64,000 nucleotides of DNA from JAFGAV01 sp041479055 (lineage in GTDB: Bacteria; Acidobacteriota; Aminicenantia; Aminicenantales; JAFGAV01). The DNA is taken from contig OY969762.1 in assembly GCA_963702835.1 (NCBI GenBank), positions 496,001 through 560,000 on the forward strand, written 5' to 3'. Below are positions 43,123-51,843 of the stretch, one piece after another. The notes beneath the pieces were generated by a model, which did not search any database, was not told where the DNA came from, and was given only the letters and a program-made list of their open reading frames with translations. Both the position numbers and the translations under genes were made by a program. The number at the start of each line of letters is the position of its first letter. Position 1 is the stretch's first letter.

Positions 43123-45039
43123 TTAGTCTTTTTTCCTGACCGGCTGCGATTGAATGCCGGCGATCATCCATTGGTCGCCCTGCCTCTGAAGGGTCCAGAC
43201 ATAGGCGCCTTCAAAGATGATCATCTTCCGATTTTCCGACTTCAAAAGCCCCGTGGTGATATTGGAGAACCGGACTTCGATCAGACCTTTTTCCAGGAAA
43301 CGGATGGTCGTCTGAGAACACTGGGATTGGAACTGACTATACATGGTGTTCATCAGTTCCACATTCCTTTTGATTCTCTGAAAAAACGCCGGGCTACAGG
43401 AAGCCTCATAAAAGGGAAGGAGCTGGCCGCCGTTGACCGCTGCGGCGAACTGGTCCACCAGAGATTTGATCCTCTGGGGGGCCAGCTTCTGATGGGCTAT
43501 CTCTTCATAACGAAGAGCCTCTTCCTGATTAGGGTCCAGGGCCAGGGCCCGCTTGGTTTGCTCCAGGCATTGCTCGAACTCGCCGGCCTGGTAGGCTTCC
43601 CCGGCCGCTTTGATCAGGCTTCCGATCTCCTGGGCTTCTTTCTTTTTATTCTGGGAATCGGCCAGATATCGCTGAGCGGTTTTATTCCCGGAATCCTGGG
43701 CCACTACGGACTTCATCAGCTTGATGCATTCGTCATAGTCCTTCTGCTGGAAAGCTTCGATGCCCCGGGCGATCTGTTCGGAAGCAGCGACAGCCGGCTG
43801 GGCGGCCGGCTTGGAAGGAATTGGCGGGGCTGTGGGACGGGGCGCCGCAGGGCCCTGTTTGTTCTGGGCAGGAGGAGGAATAGCGGCCGGAGATTGGGCT
43901 GCCTCGCCAATTTGCTCTTTCTCGGCCGGATACTCGGTTTGAGTCGCGGCGGGAGGAATTGGCTGAGGCACAGCCGCCGGCGCTGGCGAAGAGGCCTGTA
44001 GAGGAACGGACTTGGCCGCTTGAGTTTCTTGCAGCGCCGGCTTGGGCGAGGGCTGCGGCCGAAGCGCAAAAAACCAAATGGCCAGGGCGGCCATCGCCAC
44101 GGCCAGCACGATACCCACCGGCAGGATCAGCTTCTTTGTTTGAGGGCGTTTGGCTTCGGTTGAAGCCCGCTCCGGGGTTGGACTCGCCACCTCAATCTTT
44201 TTCATGCTGGAGACAGCAGGGCCGGCAGTAAGGTCCTGCTTGGGCAGCCGCCGTGTTTCGATCTGCTCGGCGACGGGCGGCGGGGCGGGAGGTTCTTTTT
44301 TAGGCGCCGGAGGAGTTGCCGGCTCGGGCTTGGCCTTGGCCGTCGACGGCTTCGCATCTGCAGGCGCTTCGGCCCTGAGCTTGGGTTCGGGGGGAGTTTC
44401 CGGCTTTGGCTTGGCTAACGACGGCGTTACCTCTGCGGGAAGTTCGGCCTTAAGTTTGGGCTCGACCGGGATAGCGGGGACTGGCTTCGCTTCTGCGGCG
44501 AGTTGAGGAGCAGGCGGAACTTGGGGCTTTAGGTCCGGCTTCGGTTTCTGGGTCTGGGCGGGTTCAGCCGGCGGCGCAGCCGGGAGCGGCTTCAAGGAAG
44601 CGCCGCACTTGATGCAGAAAGCAGAGTTTTCTTCATTGTCAGAATGACATTGAGGACAGACGATCTTCTTTTTAAACTTCTCGGGGAGAACTGTTTTTTT
44701 CGGTTCGGGCTTAGGTATGACTTTCGGAGGCACTATTACCGGTGCCGGCAAGATGGCTTTCTTTGGCTCGGCTTTCAGGGCTGCGCCGCAGTCGATACAG
44801 AAGGCTGAGTCCGGACTGTTCTCGACGCGGCACTTAGGACAGGCGAGTGTCGCGGGCTTCTGTTTGGCTTTCAGGGCCGCGCCACAGTTGATGCAGAAGA
44901 CGGAGTCGGGGTTGTTCTCAGTACGGCAATTAGGACAGGGGAGTGTCGCGGGTTTCTGTTCGGGTTTCAAGGGCGCACCACAGTCGATACAAAACTGCGC
45001 GTCCTGAGGATTCTCAAACCGGCACTCTGGGCAGTTCAT
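43123..45039 (-). CDS. Four-zinc-ribbon membrane protein with TPR-like C-terminus
   Basis: The 638-residue product begins with three near-identical zinc ribbons (CPECRFENPQDAQFCIDCG, CPNCRTENNPDSVFCINCG, CPKCRVENSPDSAFCIDCG) and a fourth at about residue 130 (CPQCHSDNEENSAFCIKCG). A long Pro/Ala/Lys-rich linker leads to one transmembrane helix (ILPVGIVLAVAMAALAIWFF), another Pro/Ala region, then helical repeats (GIEAFQQKDYDECIKLMKSV, AYQAGEFEQCLEQTKRAL) and a C-terminal SnoaL-like domain. Topology puts the ribbons inside and the repeats outside. Function unknown; ribbons may bind protein or nucleic acid. Confidence 0.8.
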   Translation of the reverse strand: MNCPECRFENPQDAQFCIDCGAPLKPEQKPATLPCPNCRTENNPDSVFCINCGAALKAKQKPATLACPKCRVENSPDSAFCIDCGAALKAEPKKAILPAPVIVPPKVIPKPEPKKTVLPEKFKKKIVCPQCHSDNEENSAFCIKCGASLKPLPAAPPAEPAQTQKPKPDLKPQVPPAPQLAAEAKPVPAIPVEPKLKAELPAEVTPSLAKPKPETPPEPKLRAEAPADAKPSTAKAKPEPATPPAPKKEPPAPPPVAEQIETRRLPKQDLTAGPAVSSMKKIEVASPTPERASTEAKRPQTKKLILPVGIVLAVAMAALAIWFFALRPQPSPKPALQETQAAKSVPLQASSPAPAAVPQPIPPAATQTEYPAEKEQIGEAAQSPAAIPPPAQNKQGPAAPRPTAPPIPSKPAAQPAVAASEQIARGIEAFQQKDYDECIKLMKSVVAQDSGNKTAQRYLADSQNKKKEAQEIGSLIKAAGEAYQAGEFEQCLEQTKRALALDPNQEEALRYEEIAHQKLAPQRIKSLVDQFAAAVNGGQLLPFYEASCSPAFFQRIKRNVELMNTMYSQFQSQCSQTTIRFLEKGLIEVRFSNITTGLLKSENRKMIIFEGAYVWTLQRQGDQWMIAGIQSQPVRKKD

Positions 45040-45137
45040 GTTTTTTTAGTATCACAGCCCTATCTAAGTGTCAATTCAAGCAAAAAAGACGCGCCGCGAC
45101 AAAACCCCTCCTCGATATGCTATGATACAATTCTTCC

Positions 45138-45865
45138 ATGTCGCTGAAGAAGAAAAGAGAATCAGTTCCCAAGCCACTCGGCTCGCCCATCGTCCGTTTG
45201 ACCGACATCCGGCGGCAGTATGGCCGGGGCGGGGGAGCCACCCTGGCCCTGCAGGACATCAACCTGGAAATCGCCGAAGGCGCTTTCGTCAAGGTGGTAG
45301 GGACTTCCGGTTCGGGCAAGACCACCCTCCTCAACGTCATCGGCGGCCTGGACACCGGCTACAGCGGGACGGCCGTGGTGGATGGCCTCGACCTGCGCTC
45401 GATGAACGACCGGGCCCTCAGCCGCTTCCGGAACGAAACGGTCGGATTCGTCTTCCAGCATTTTCACCTGCTTGATCACCTGGACGCCCTGCAGAACGTC
45501 ACCCTGGCCTCTTTTTTCGCTGGGCCGAGGAAGCCGAGCCCGGGGAGAGGGCTGAGAAGGTCCTAGTCCGGGTCGGGCTCAAGGACAAGCTTCACAGCTT
45601 TCCGGGCCAGTTGTCCGGAGGCCAGAAGCAGCGGGTGGCCGTGGCCCGGGCGCTTTTCAACCGGCCCCGCCTCATCCTGGCCGATGAGCCGACCGGGAAC
45701 TTGGACACCAGGACGAGCGGCCAGATCATCGGCCTGTTCGAGCTCCTCAACGACGAAGACGGCATCACCATCATAGCCGTCACCCACGAGGACCATCTCT
45801 TCCGCCGGGCGACGGCCGCCGTGCGCCTGGAGGACGGCCGGGTGGTGGAGGCCGGTCCGGCATGA
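45138..45865 (+). CDS. LolD/MacB-type ABC transporter ATPase, apparent frameshift
   Basis: ATP-binding subunit of a MacB/LolCDE-type system. Walker A is VGTSGSGKTTLLNVIGGLD; Q-loop FVFQHFHLLDHLDALQN. The frame then breaks in a T run at 45512-45517: a seventh T restores LASFFRWAEEAEPGERAEKV and leads into SFPGQLSGGQKQRVAVARAL (signature) and RLILADEPTGNLDTR (Walker B). The stop overlaps the permease start (ATGA). One missing T is the simplest explanation. Total about 242 residues, normal for the family. Confidence 0.88.
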
Positions 45866-47220
45866 ACGCGCGAAAGCTCGGCCGTTTCGTCAGCCAGAAC
45901 CTGCGCCGCAACCGGAGGAGCTTCGTTTTCGCCGGTATCGGCATCGTGGTCGGCATCTCCAGCTTTGTCTTCTTCATCGGTCTGGGCAGCGGGGTCCAGC
46001 GCGTGGTGTCCACGGAGATCTTCCCCATGGAGGCCAACCGCATCCAGGTCGTGCCCAGGATGGTGCAGTTTGACGACGCCTCGGGCGGTCGGGTGATCGA
46101 TGAGGCGGCCTTGGCCCAGCTCAGGTGGATACCGGGAGTGGCGGCCGTCTATCCCCGCATGAAACTGGCCGTTCCGTCCACCATGGCCATGGTCGGCAGC
46201 CGGATTGCGCCCGAGGAGATCGAGCGCATCTCCCGCATGCCCGGCGTCAAACCCGAGTGGCTGGTGGCCGTCCGGGATTTCAACTCCTGGCTGGAGATCA
46301 TGGCCGACGGCATCGACCCACGGCTGGTGAAGAACGACGCCCTGTTCGGCAAGTTCGAGGACCCCCCGGCCGGCCAACCCATCCCCATCCTTCTCTCCAA
46401 GCGGCTGGTCGAGCTCTACAATTCGAGCTTCTCCCGCTCCCGCAACCTTCCGCCGGTCAACGACATCCTCATTCCCTATATGCCCGCCCTGCCCTGGACC
46501 GTCAACGATTCTTTCGTCTCCGAAGCGCAGGTCCACGGAGATAAGGTCCACACCCATGTCCGGCTGGTGGGCACCAGCCACTATGCCCTGCTGGGCGGGA
46601 TCACCATGCCCTTGGACACGGTGCGCAAGCTCAACCGCAGCCTGCGGGGTGAGCGGGCCGCCAGCCTCTATGACTTAGCCGTTCTGGAGGCCGTCTCGGC
46701 CGCCCGACTAACCGCCATCCAACAGAATGTGCGGGCCTTGGGCTTCGACATCGATCTCAGCCAGAGGCGGATGGCGGAGAGCATCGGGTTCGCCGTGACC
46801 CTGGTCATGCTGGGGTTCACTCTCATCAGCCTGGTCATGGTCGGGATCGCCGCGGTCAATATCGCCCACACCTTCTTCATGCTCATCTCCGAGCGGCGTA
46901 GAGAAATCGGGCTTCTCCGGGCGGTGGGCGCGACGAGGCGGGACGTGCGAGCCATGGTCCTGGGCGAAGCCGCTTTGGTGGGGGCTTTTGGCGGGGTGGT
47001 GGGCGTGGCCGCCGGGGTGGCGGCCTGCCTCCTGGCGGACGTTCTGGCCGTGAGGCTGCTGCCGGAGTTTCCATTCAAGCCGGAACATTTCTTCAGCTAT
47101 CCGGGGTGGATGTTTGTCGGGGGAGTGGCGGCGGCCATCGTCTTCTGTGTGGCCGGCGCCTTCGCTCCGGCCAGCCGGGCGGCCGGGCTTGACCCGGCCA
47201 GCACCCTCAGTGGACGGTAA
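45862..47220 (+). CDS. FtsX/MacB-family ABC transporter permease
   Basis: The 452-residue product has an N-terminal transmembrane helix (SFVFAGIGIVVGISSFVFFI), a large periplasmic MacB-like domain (residues 50-290, with VSTEIFPMEANRIQVVPRMV) and three C-terminal helices with the FtsX signature around IAHTFFMLISERRREIGLLR and AVGATRRDVRAMVLGEA. With the ATPase before it this forms a mechanotransmission-type exporter for lipoproteins, peptides or drugs; no periplasmic adaptor gene is adjacent. An inverted-repeat element with structured-RNA copy C follows. Confidence 0.9.
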   Translation: MNARKLGRFVSQNLRRNRRSFVFAGIGIVVGISSFVFFIGLGSGVQRVVSTEIFPMEANRIQVVPRMVQFDDASGGRVIDEAALAQLRWIPGVAAVYPRMKLAVPSTMAMVGSRIAPEEIERISRMPGVKPEWLVAVRDFNSWLEIMADGIDPRLVKNDALFGKFEDPPAGQPIPILLSKRLVELYNSSFSRSRNLPPVNDILIPYMPALPWTVNDSFVSEAQVHGDKVHTHVRLVGTSHYALLGGITMPLDTVRKLNRSLRGERAASLYDLAVLEAVSAARLTAIQQNVRALGFDIDLSQRRMAESIGFAVTLVMLGFTLISLVMVGIAAVNIAHTFFMLISERRREIGLLRAVGATRRDVRAMVLGEAALVGAFGGVVGVAAGVAACLLADVLAVRLLPEFPFKPEHFFSYPGWMFVGGVAAAIVFCVAGAFAPASRAAGLDPASTLSGR

Positions 47221-47233
47221 GATATCCATTCTC

Positions 47234-47582
47234 AACATCCCTTTTTCCTAGAAGGATCCGGATTATCAAAGGGAAGCATTTCTAAATATGTGATGACTTG
47301 ACGGAAAGTTGCGGCCAGGCTTGAGCATTGGCCGGAGCGAGCATCAGGCCGGATTTAGCCCTTCCGAAGCGCTCTTCGAGGATTTCCGGCATTTTCCTTG
47401 CCGGCCGGCGAGCATGTCTGAGCCTTCCGAAGGAGGGCGAGTTGCGCAGCCCCCGAGAAGAGCGCTAGGAAGGGCGTGAAAAATCCGGCGAGCGAGCGAG
47501 GCCAATACTCAAGCCGAAGGATTCATAATCACATTAAAAGAAATGCTTCCTTATCAAAGTGGAAAGGAAAAAGGGATGTTTC
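47234..47582. repeat. Long inverted-repeat element, copy 6, enclosing RNA copy C
   Basis: Imperfect arms of about 60 nt: AACATCCCTTTTTCC, then GGAAGCATTTCT, then GTGAT on the left; the same three blocks inverted on the right (GTGAT complement, AGAAATGCTTCC, GGAAAAAGGGATGTT). GGAAGCATTTCT is the end motif of the family at 2250, 17755 and 48375. The interior is the structured element 47320-47513. The whole lies between the ABC permease and an unknown membrane protein. Confidence 0.75.
47320..47513 (+). ncRNA. Large structured intergenic element, copy C (candidate RNA)
   Basis: A 194-nt block closed by CTTGAGCATTGGCC / GGCCAATACTCAAG (one mismatch in 14). It contains GAGCGAGCATCAGG, ATTTAGCC, CTCTTCGAGG, an internal loop GAGCATGTCT (47410-47419) / GAGTTGCGCA (47439-47448) flanked by GGC / GCC and by a GCCTTCC-GAA-GGAGGGC hairpin, then GAGAAGA and GGCGTGAAAAATCC. 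Each matches copy A in order. In the loop GCA pairs with TGC here and GGA with TCC in copy A, a compensating change. Confidence 0.58.
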
Positions 47583-47586
47583 CGTT

Positions 47587-48306
47587 CTATTTAGGCTCCG
47601 GCTTCTGGCGGATGATGAAGCCGGAAGTGCCCACTAAGACCATAAAGCGCTGTTCCCGGTCAGCCATTTGGTAGGAGGCGTTGCCGTAAACCGTGCTGAC
47701 GAAGGGAAGGCCGCTGCCGTGGCGGTAGAGCCAGCGCCACAGGGGATGGTCCTCTTTCTCCACCAGCGAGTAGATGGTGGCCGGCTTCGCTTTCTCCTCC
47801 TCGGTCAGGATGTAGCGGCCGCGCAGGCGGGTGAACCGGAAGCGCGTGTGCAGGCCCAGGAAGTTGACCAGCTTGCCCCATTTGAGGATGTCGCCCTCCA
47901 CCATCCACTGGTCGCCGCGGATGAGGTAGGTCCGGGTCTTGCGTTCATTATTGGCCGGGAGCTGCCTGAGGGTGAGGAAGCTTGTCTGGTGCTCGGTTCC
48001 GGGCGAGACCCTGACTTCGGCTACGGCCTGCTCGTAGGTGAAAGCGTTCCAGGCCCGCATGAAGAAAGCGCCGAACAGCAGGACGCCGCTCAACAGCACG
48101 AAAATAAGGATTAGGATTAGGTTGCGGAGGCTGGCCCCCCAGCCGGGACGCCGGCCTTTCCGGGGCTCTTGGCTCTTCAGCAGCCAGATGATGCGGCGAT
48201 AGACAAAGACGGTAAAGAGCAGGAAGCCGATCAAAACGCCGGCCACGCCGACATAGAGCAGGGTGTCCGAGCTCAGCAGGCCGGCCAGGAGGTTTGAGGT
48301 GTCCAT
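47587..48306 (-). CDS. Two-helix membrane protein of unknown function
   Basis: A 239-residue protein with two N-terminal transmembrane helices (TLLYVGVAGVLIGFLLFTVF and LRNLILILIFVLLSGVLLFG) joined by a short Arg/Lys-rich loop, followed by a 150-residue periplasm-facing domain (FTYEQAVAEVRVSPGTEHQT, TYLIRGDQWMVEGDILKWG, LRGRYILTEEEKAKPATIYS, RFMVLVGTSGFIIRQKP). The soluble part looks beta-rich. I recognise it only as a conserved hypothetical type. It lies between two repeat elements and has no operon partner. Confidence 0.68.
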   Translation of the reverse strand: MDTSNLLAGLLSSDTLLYVGVAGVLIGFLLFTVFVYRRIIWLLKSQEPRKGRRPGWGASLRNLILILIFVLLSGVLLFGAFFMRAWNAFTYEQAVAEVRVSPGTEHQTSFLTLRQLPANNERKTRTYLIRGDQWMVEGDILKWGKLVNFLGLHTRFRFTRLRGRYILTEEEKAKPATIYSLVEKEDHPLWRWLYRHGSGLPFVSTVYGNASYQMADREQRFMVLVGTSGFIIRQKPEPK

Positions 48307-48374
48307 ATCTTTCGCCCCATATCGGTCACCTTATTTGTATTCATTTCCTTTTGATATTGCAAGGGGGGCAATGT

Positions 48375-48705
48375 AAGCATCTCAATTTCCGTGATGAAAA
48401 CAGATCCGGGTGGGGTCCTGTCGCGGCCGACCTTTCCGGAGACACCAACCTTTGCCCCTCTTGTTTCACCAAGGGGGGCTAGAGGGGGATAAATTGGATA
48501 ATTATAATTCGTAGGTGCCTCCGGCCATGCCAGGCTGCGCGCAGGCGGATTGTATAGCCGGAGCCGCCTCTTTGCTTTTTTTTTATTTATTAAGCCCCCA
48601 GCCCCCTAGAAATTAGGGGGCTCGATGGCGTCTCCGGAAAGGCCGGAGCCCCTCCGCCGCGCCACCCCTTAATAATCTGGGCATATCACGGAAAATGAGA
48701 TGCTT
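48375..48705. repeat. AAGCATCTC inverted-repeat element, copy 4 (longest)
   Basis: Ends AAGCATCTCAATTTCCGTGAT (48375-48395, one of the arms) and its complement at 48685-48705 match at 20 of 21 positions. The core lies inverted relative to copies 2 and 3: GGGGTCCTGTCGCGG at 48412 and GCCCCTCCGCCGCGCCACCCC ending at 48668. Inside are further complementary pairs, including GACCTTTCCGGAGAC with GTCTCCGGAAAGGCC, and a GGGGGCTAG / CTAGAAATTAGGGGGC region. No coding frame. It fills the gap between the unknown membrane protein and the DUF2892 gene. Confidence 0.75.
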
Positions 48706-48749
48706 CCGGGGGCAATTCAGGATTTTTGAAGGACTAGGAACGGAAAGCT

Positions 48750-48959
48750 TTAAGGCTTAGTTTTTTTGGCAGTTGATTTCTTGAAAGGCATATATAGGGG
48801 ACAGAATCGGAACAGGCTGGTCAGCAGGAAAATGAAGCCCAGGGCGCCAAGGGCCAGGGCCAGCCAATAAGGCAGGACCTTTATCCAGATGAGAACGGCG
48901 ATCACGATGGCCAGCAGAACCCTGATCAGGCGGTCCGTTTCACCCATGTTTCTCTTCAT
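48750..48959 (-). CDS. DUF2892-family small membrane protein
   Basis: A 69-residue protein starting at ATG 48959 with MKRNMGETDRLIRVLLAIVI, the usual DUF2892 start, then two hydrophobic helices and RFCPLYMPFKKSTAKK, where family members carry a CPLY motif. Such proteins occur alone or fused to rhodanese (YgaP). Function unknown. The longer start at 48983 adds residues not typical of the family. Confidence 0.8.
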   Translation of the reverse strand: MKRNMGETDRLIRVLLAIVIAVLIWIKVLPYWLALALGALGFIFLLTSLFRFCPLYMPFKKSTAKKTKP

Positions 48960-49170
48960 ATTTGTCTCCTTGGCTTCCCGCAAACAAATAATATAAGAAA
49001 AGAACTGAGCAATTCAAATCTTCCCGGCCGCAATTCTTTTCTTCCCTGAGCTATTGCTTTTCATTTTACCCGTCATCATAATAAAAAATTGAGCCCGGCG
49101 TGGCTCCCGGCCGCGTTTGTTGCAGCGGGGAAGCGGGCACCGCCGGGCAGGGCGGAGAAGGAGGCCCCGG

Positions 49171-51069
49171 ATGAATTCCCAAAAAATCAGCTTCAAGCAT
49201 AGAGGACAGTCCGCTGGGAGGAACTGTCCCCATTGCCGGCCGCGAGGCTTGGTCGCGTTGCTCATTCTTTTCCTTTTAATCATGTCCGGGAGCGGCGCGG
49301 GGTTCCGCACCGAAAAGCCGGTGCTGCACGGGCAGCAGTGGATGGCTATCACCGGCAAGCCGTTGGCCGCTACGGCCGGCGCCCGAATCTTCCTCCGCGG
49401 CGGCAACGCCGTGGATGCCGCCTGCGCCATGCTGGCCGCAGTGTGCACCATGCACGACGTCCTGAGCTGGGGAGGGGAGACCCAGGCGCTCATCTACGAC
49501 CCGCGGGCCAAGAAGGTTGTCGCCATCAACGGCCTGGGCGTGGCCCCCACGGGCGCCACTCCGGAATTCTACAAGGCCAAGGGCTACCGCTATCCTCCGG
49601 CCGAGGGGCCGCTGAGCGCCGTGACGCCCGGTACACCGGGCGCCCTGATGCTCATGCTGTCCGAGTACGGAACGATGAGCCTCCGGGAGGTGCTGGAGCC
49701 AGCCATCGAAATGGCCAAAGGCTATCCCATCGAAAAGGAATGCGTGGACAGGATCGAACGGGACAAGGACAAGCTCAAGGGCTGGCCCTATTCCCGGAAA
49801 GTTTTCCTGCCGCACCCGGGCGAAAAACACGAAGCCCCTCAACCCGGAGAAATTTTCCGGCAGCCTGACCTGGTCGCGACCCTGGCCAAGCTCATCGAAG
49901 CCGAGCAGAAAGCTTTAAAATCGGGCCGCAGCCGCCGGGAAGCCATCGCCGCCGCTTACGACCGGTTCTATAAAGGCGATATTGCCGCGGAATTTGTCAG
50001 GGGCTGCCGGGAGCAGGGCGGCCTCATCAGCCTGGGGGACCTGGCCGCCTGGAAGCCGCTGATCGAAGAGCCGGTCTCCACGACCTACAAAGGCATCGAA
50101 GTGTATAAGCTGAGCTGTTGGGTGCAGGGTCCGGTCATGCTCCAGATGCTCAACATGCTGGAGAACCTGGACCTCGAAGGGATGGGTTTTAACAGCAGCC
50201 GCTACATCCATGCGCTCTATCAGGTCATGAACCTGGCCTTCGCCGACCGGGATTTCTACTACGGCGATCCCTACGCCCCGCCCCAGGAGCCGCTCCCAGG
50301 GCTTCTGTCCAAGGACTATGCCCGGGAAAGGATGAAGAGCATAAATTGGGAGCGCAACGACCCGGGGGCGCGGCCCGGCGATCCGTATCCCTTCCAGGGT
50401 CAGACGAACCCATATCAGACGCTGCTTGAGAAATGGAAGAGCTCCGGCCCGGCCGCCCTTGCGCCGGGAAGCGAGGAGTCGTTCTTCACCGGGACGACGT
50501 CGGTCCAGGCTGCGGATAAAGAGGGCTGGGTCGTGTCCATGACGCCCAGCGGCGGCTGGCTTCCCTGCGTCATTGCCGGGAACACAGGAGTGGGGATGAG
50601 CCAGCGGGCCCAGAGTTTTGTCCTGGATGAGGCGGAAAACCCCTTCAACGTCATCGCCCCGGGCAAGCGGCCGCGGGCCACGCTCACCCCGACCCTGGCC
50701 CTCAAGGACGGCCGGCCGTTTCTCTCCGCGGCCGTCCAGGGCGGAGACACCCAGGACCAGAACATGCTCCAGTTTTTCCTGGACGTCGTCGAGTTCGGCC
50801 TGAATGTCCAGGAGGCCTGCGAAGCGCCCAATATCGTGAGCTACCAGATGAAGACCTCCTTCGACACGCATGAGTCGCTGCCCGGCCGTTTGACCCTTAA
50901 CGAAGCGGTCCCCCCCTGGGTCAGGGACGAGCTGGCCGGAATGGACTACAAGCTCGATGCCCAGAAGCGGACCTCGGGCCCCATCAATGCCATCTTCTTC
51001 GACGTCCGGCACGGGACATTCTGGGGAGGCTCGAGCAACCACGGTGAAGACTACGGTATCGCTTGGTAG
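49171..51069 (+). CDS. Gamma-glutamyltransferase-like Ntn hydrolase
   Basis: Secreted member of the GGT family, which self-cleaves to expose a catalytic threonine. The 632-residue product has a signal-type segment (GLVALLILFLLIMSGSGAGF), ATAGARIFLRGGNAVDAACAML, the pro-domain body with GAVTPGTPGALMLMLSEYG-like turn, and FFTGTTSVQAADKEGWVVSM where the Thr nucleophile would sit. The residue after it (Ser rather than His) and the following PSGGWLPCVIAG differ from classic GGT, so the substrate may not be glutathione. Start ATG 49171 follows GGAGAAGGAGG. It sits 19 nt before phoB, suggesting co-transcription with the phosphate regulators. Confidence 0.82.
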   Translation: MNSQKISFKHRGQSAGRNCPHCRPRGLVALLILFLLIMSGSGAGFRTEKPVLHGQQWMAITGKPLAATAGARIFLRGGNAVDAACAMLAAVCTMHDVLSWGGETQALIYDPRAKKVVAINGLGVAPTGATPEFYKAKGYRYPPAEGPLSAVTPGTPGALMLMLSEYGTMSLREVLEPAIEMAKGYPIEKECVDRIERDKDKLKGWPYSRKVFLPHPGEKHEAPQPGEIFRQPDLVATLAKLIEAEQKALKSGRSRREAIAAAYDRFYKGDIAAEFVRGCREQGGLISLGDLAAWKPLIEEPVSTTYKGIEVYKLSCWVQGPVMLQMLNMLENLDLEGMGFNSSRYIHALYQVMNLAFADRDFYYGDPYAPPQEPLPGLLSKDYARERMKSINWERNDPGARPGDPYPFQGQTNPYQTLLEKWKSSGPAALAPGSEESFFTGTTSVQAADKEGWVVSMTPSGGWLPCVIAGNTGVGMSQRAQSFVLDEAENPFNVIAPGKRPRATLTPTLALKDGRPFLSAAVQGGDTQDQNMLQFFLDVVEFGLNVQEACEAPNIVSYQMKTSFDTHESLPGRLTLNEAVPPWVRDELAGMDYKLDAQKRTSGPINAIFFDVRHGTFWGGSSNHGEDYGIAW

Positions 51070-51088
51070 TCAGAATGGGAATGCCCCA

Positions 51089-51784
51089 GTGGAGAAGGTT
51101 CCCCTGAGCAAGTTGATCGCTGTCATCGAAGACGAGTCCGATATTCTCGAGTTGGTGAGCCTCAATCTCCGGCAGGCGGGCTTCCGCACCGAAGGCTATG
51201 CCGATGCCTCGAGCTTTTTCCGGTCCCTGGACAAGAAGAGGCCGGACCTCGTTATTCTCGACCTCATGCTCCCAGACGCCGACGGGCTGGATGTCTGCAA
51301 AAGCTTGAGGATGAACGAAAGGACTTCCGCCATCCCCATCGTTATGCTCACCGCCAAGGCGGAGGAGACGGACAAGGTTTTGGGCCTGGAGCTGGGCGCG
51401 GACGACTACATCACCAAGCCCTTTTCGCCCAAAGAGCTCATAGCCCGGGTCAAGGCCGTCCTCCGGCGAGGAGAAGTCCTGCTGGCATCGAAGGAGGTCC
51501 GGGTCGGGCGTCACCTGGAGCTCAACGCGGATAGGCATGAGGTCCTGGTCGACGGCCGGCCTGTCGCCCTGACGCTGGCCGAGTTCAAGATCCTCTGGCT
51601 CCTCGCCTCAAAAACCGGCCGGGTCTTTACTCGCGAGCAGATCCTGGACCATCTGTGGGGCGGGGAGAAGGCGGTCGTGGACCGGACGGTGGACGTCCAT
51701 ATCCGGCACCTCCGAGACAAGCTGGGGGAATACGGCTCGCTGATCGTCAACATTCGCGGCCTGGGATATAAACTCGAGGAATGA
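51089..51784 (+). CDS. phoB: PhoB-type response regulator
   Basis: OmpR/PhoB-family regulator of about 231 residues. Receiver domain: AVIEDESDILELVSLNL acidic pair, phosphoacceptor in DLVILDLMLPDADGLDV, VMLTAKAEETDKV and GADDYITKPFSPKELIARV. DNA-binding winged helix: LTLAEFKILWLLASKTGRVF, VDRTVDVHIRHLRDKLG and IRGLGYKLEE. The start is uncertain: GTG 51089 is the best in-frame candidate after the upstream stop. The adjoining histidine kinase and the pst operon support the PhoB name. Confidence 0.88.
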   Translation: MEKVPLSKLIAVIEDESDILELVSLNLRQAGFRTEGYADASSFFRSLDKKRPDLVILDLMLPDADGLDVCKSLRMNERTSAIPIVMLTAKAEETDKVLGLELGADDYITKPFSPKELIARVKAVLRRGEVLLASKEVRVGRHLELNADRHEVLVDGRPVALTLAEFKILWLLASKTGRVFTREQILDHLWGGEKAVVDRTVDVHIRHLRDKLGEYGSLIVNIRGLGYKLEE

Positions 51785-51791
51785 GAGGCGG

Positions 51792-51837
51792 CATCTCCAT
51801 GACTTTGATACAATAATCAAAGGTGAACGGAGATTCT
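51792..51837. repeat. Short hairpin between phoB and phoR
   Basis: CTTTGAT (51803-51809) and ATCAAAG (51816-51822) form a perfect 7-bp stem with a 6-nt loop, flanked by GCATCTCC and GGAGATTC that extend the symmetry. The outer motif matches the ends of the family at 2250 and 17755, so this may be a miniature copy. The right arm lies in the ribosome binding region of phoR. Confidence 0.5.
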
Positions 51838-51843
51838 GTAGGA

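Noticed and set aside
48480..48660. Riboswitch before the DUF2892 gene or membrane protein
   Set aside because: The hairpins belong to the inverted-repeat family and no known riboswitch core motif was recognised.
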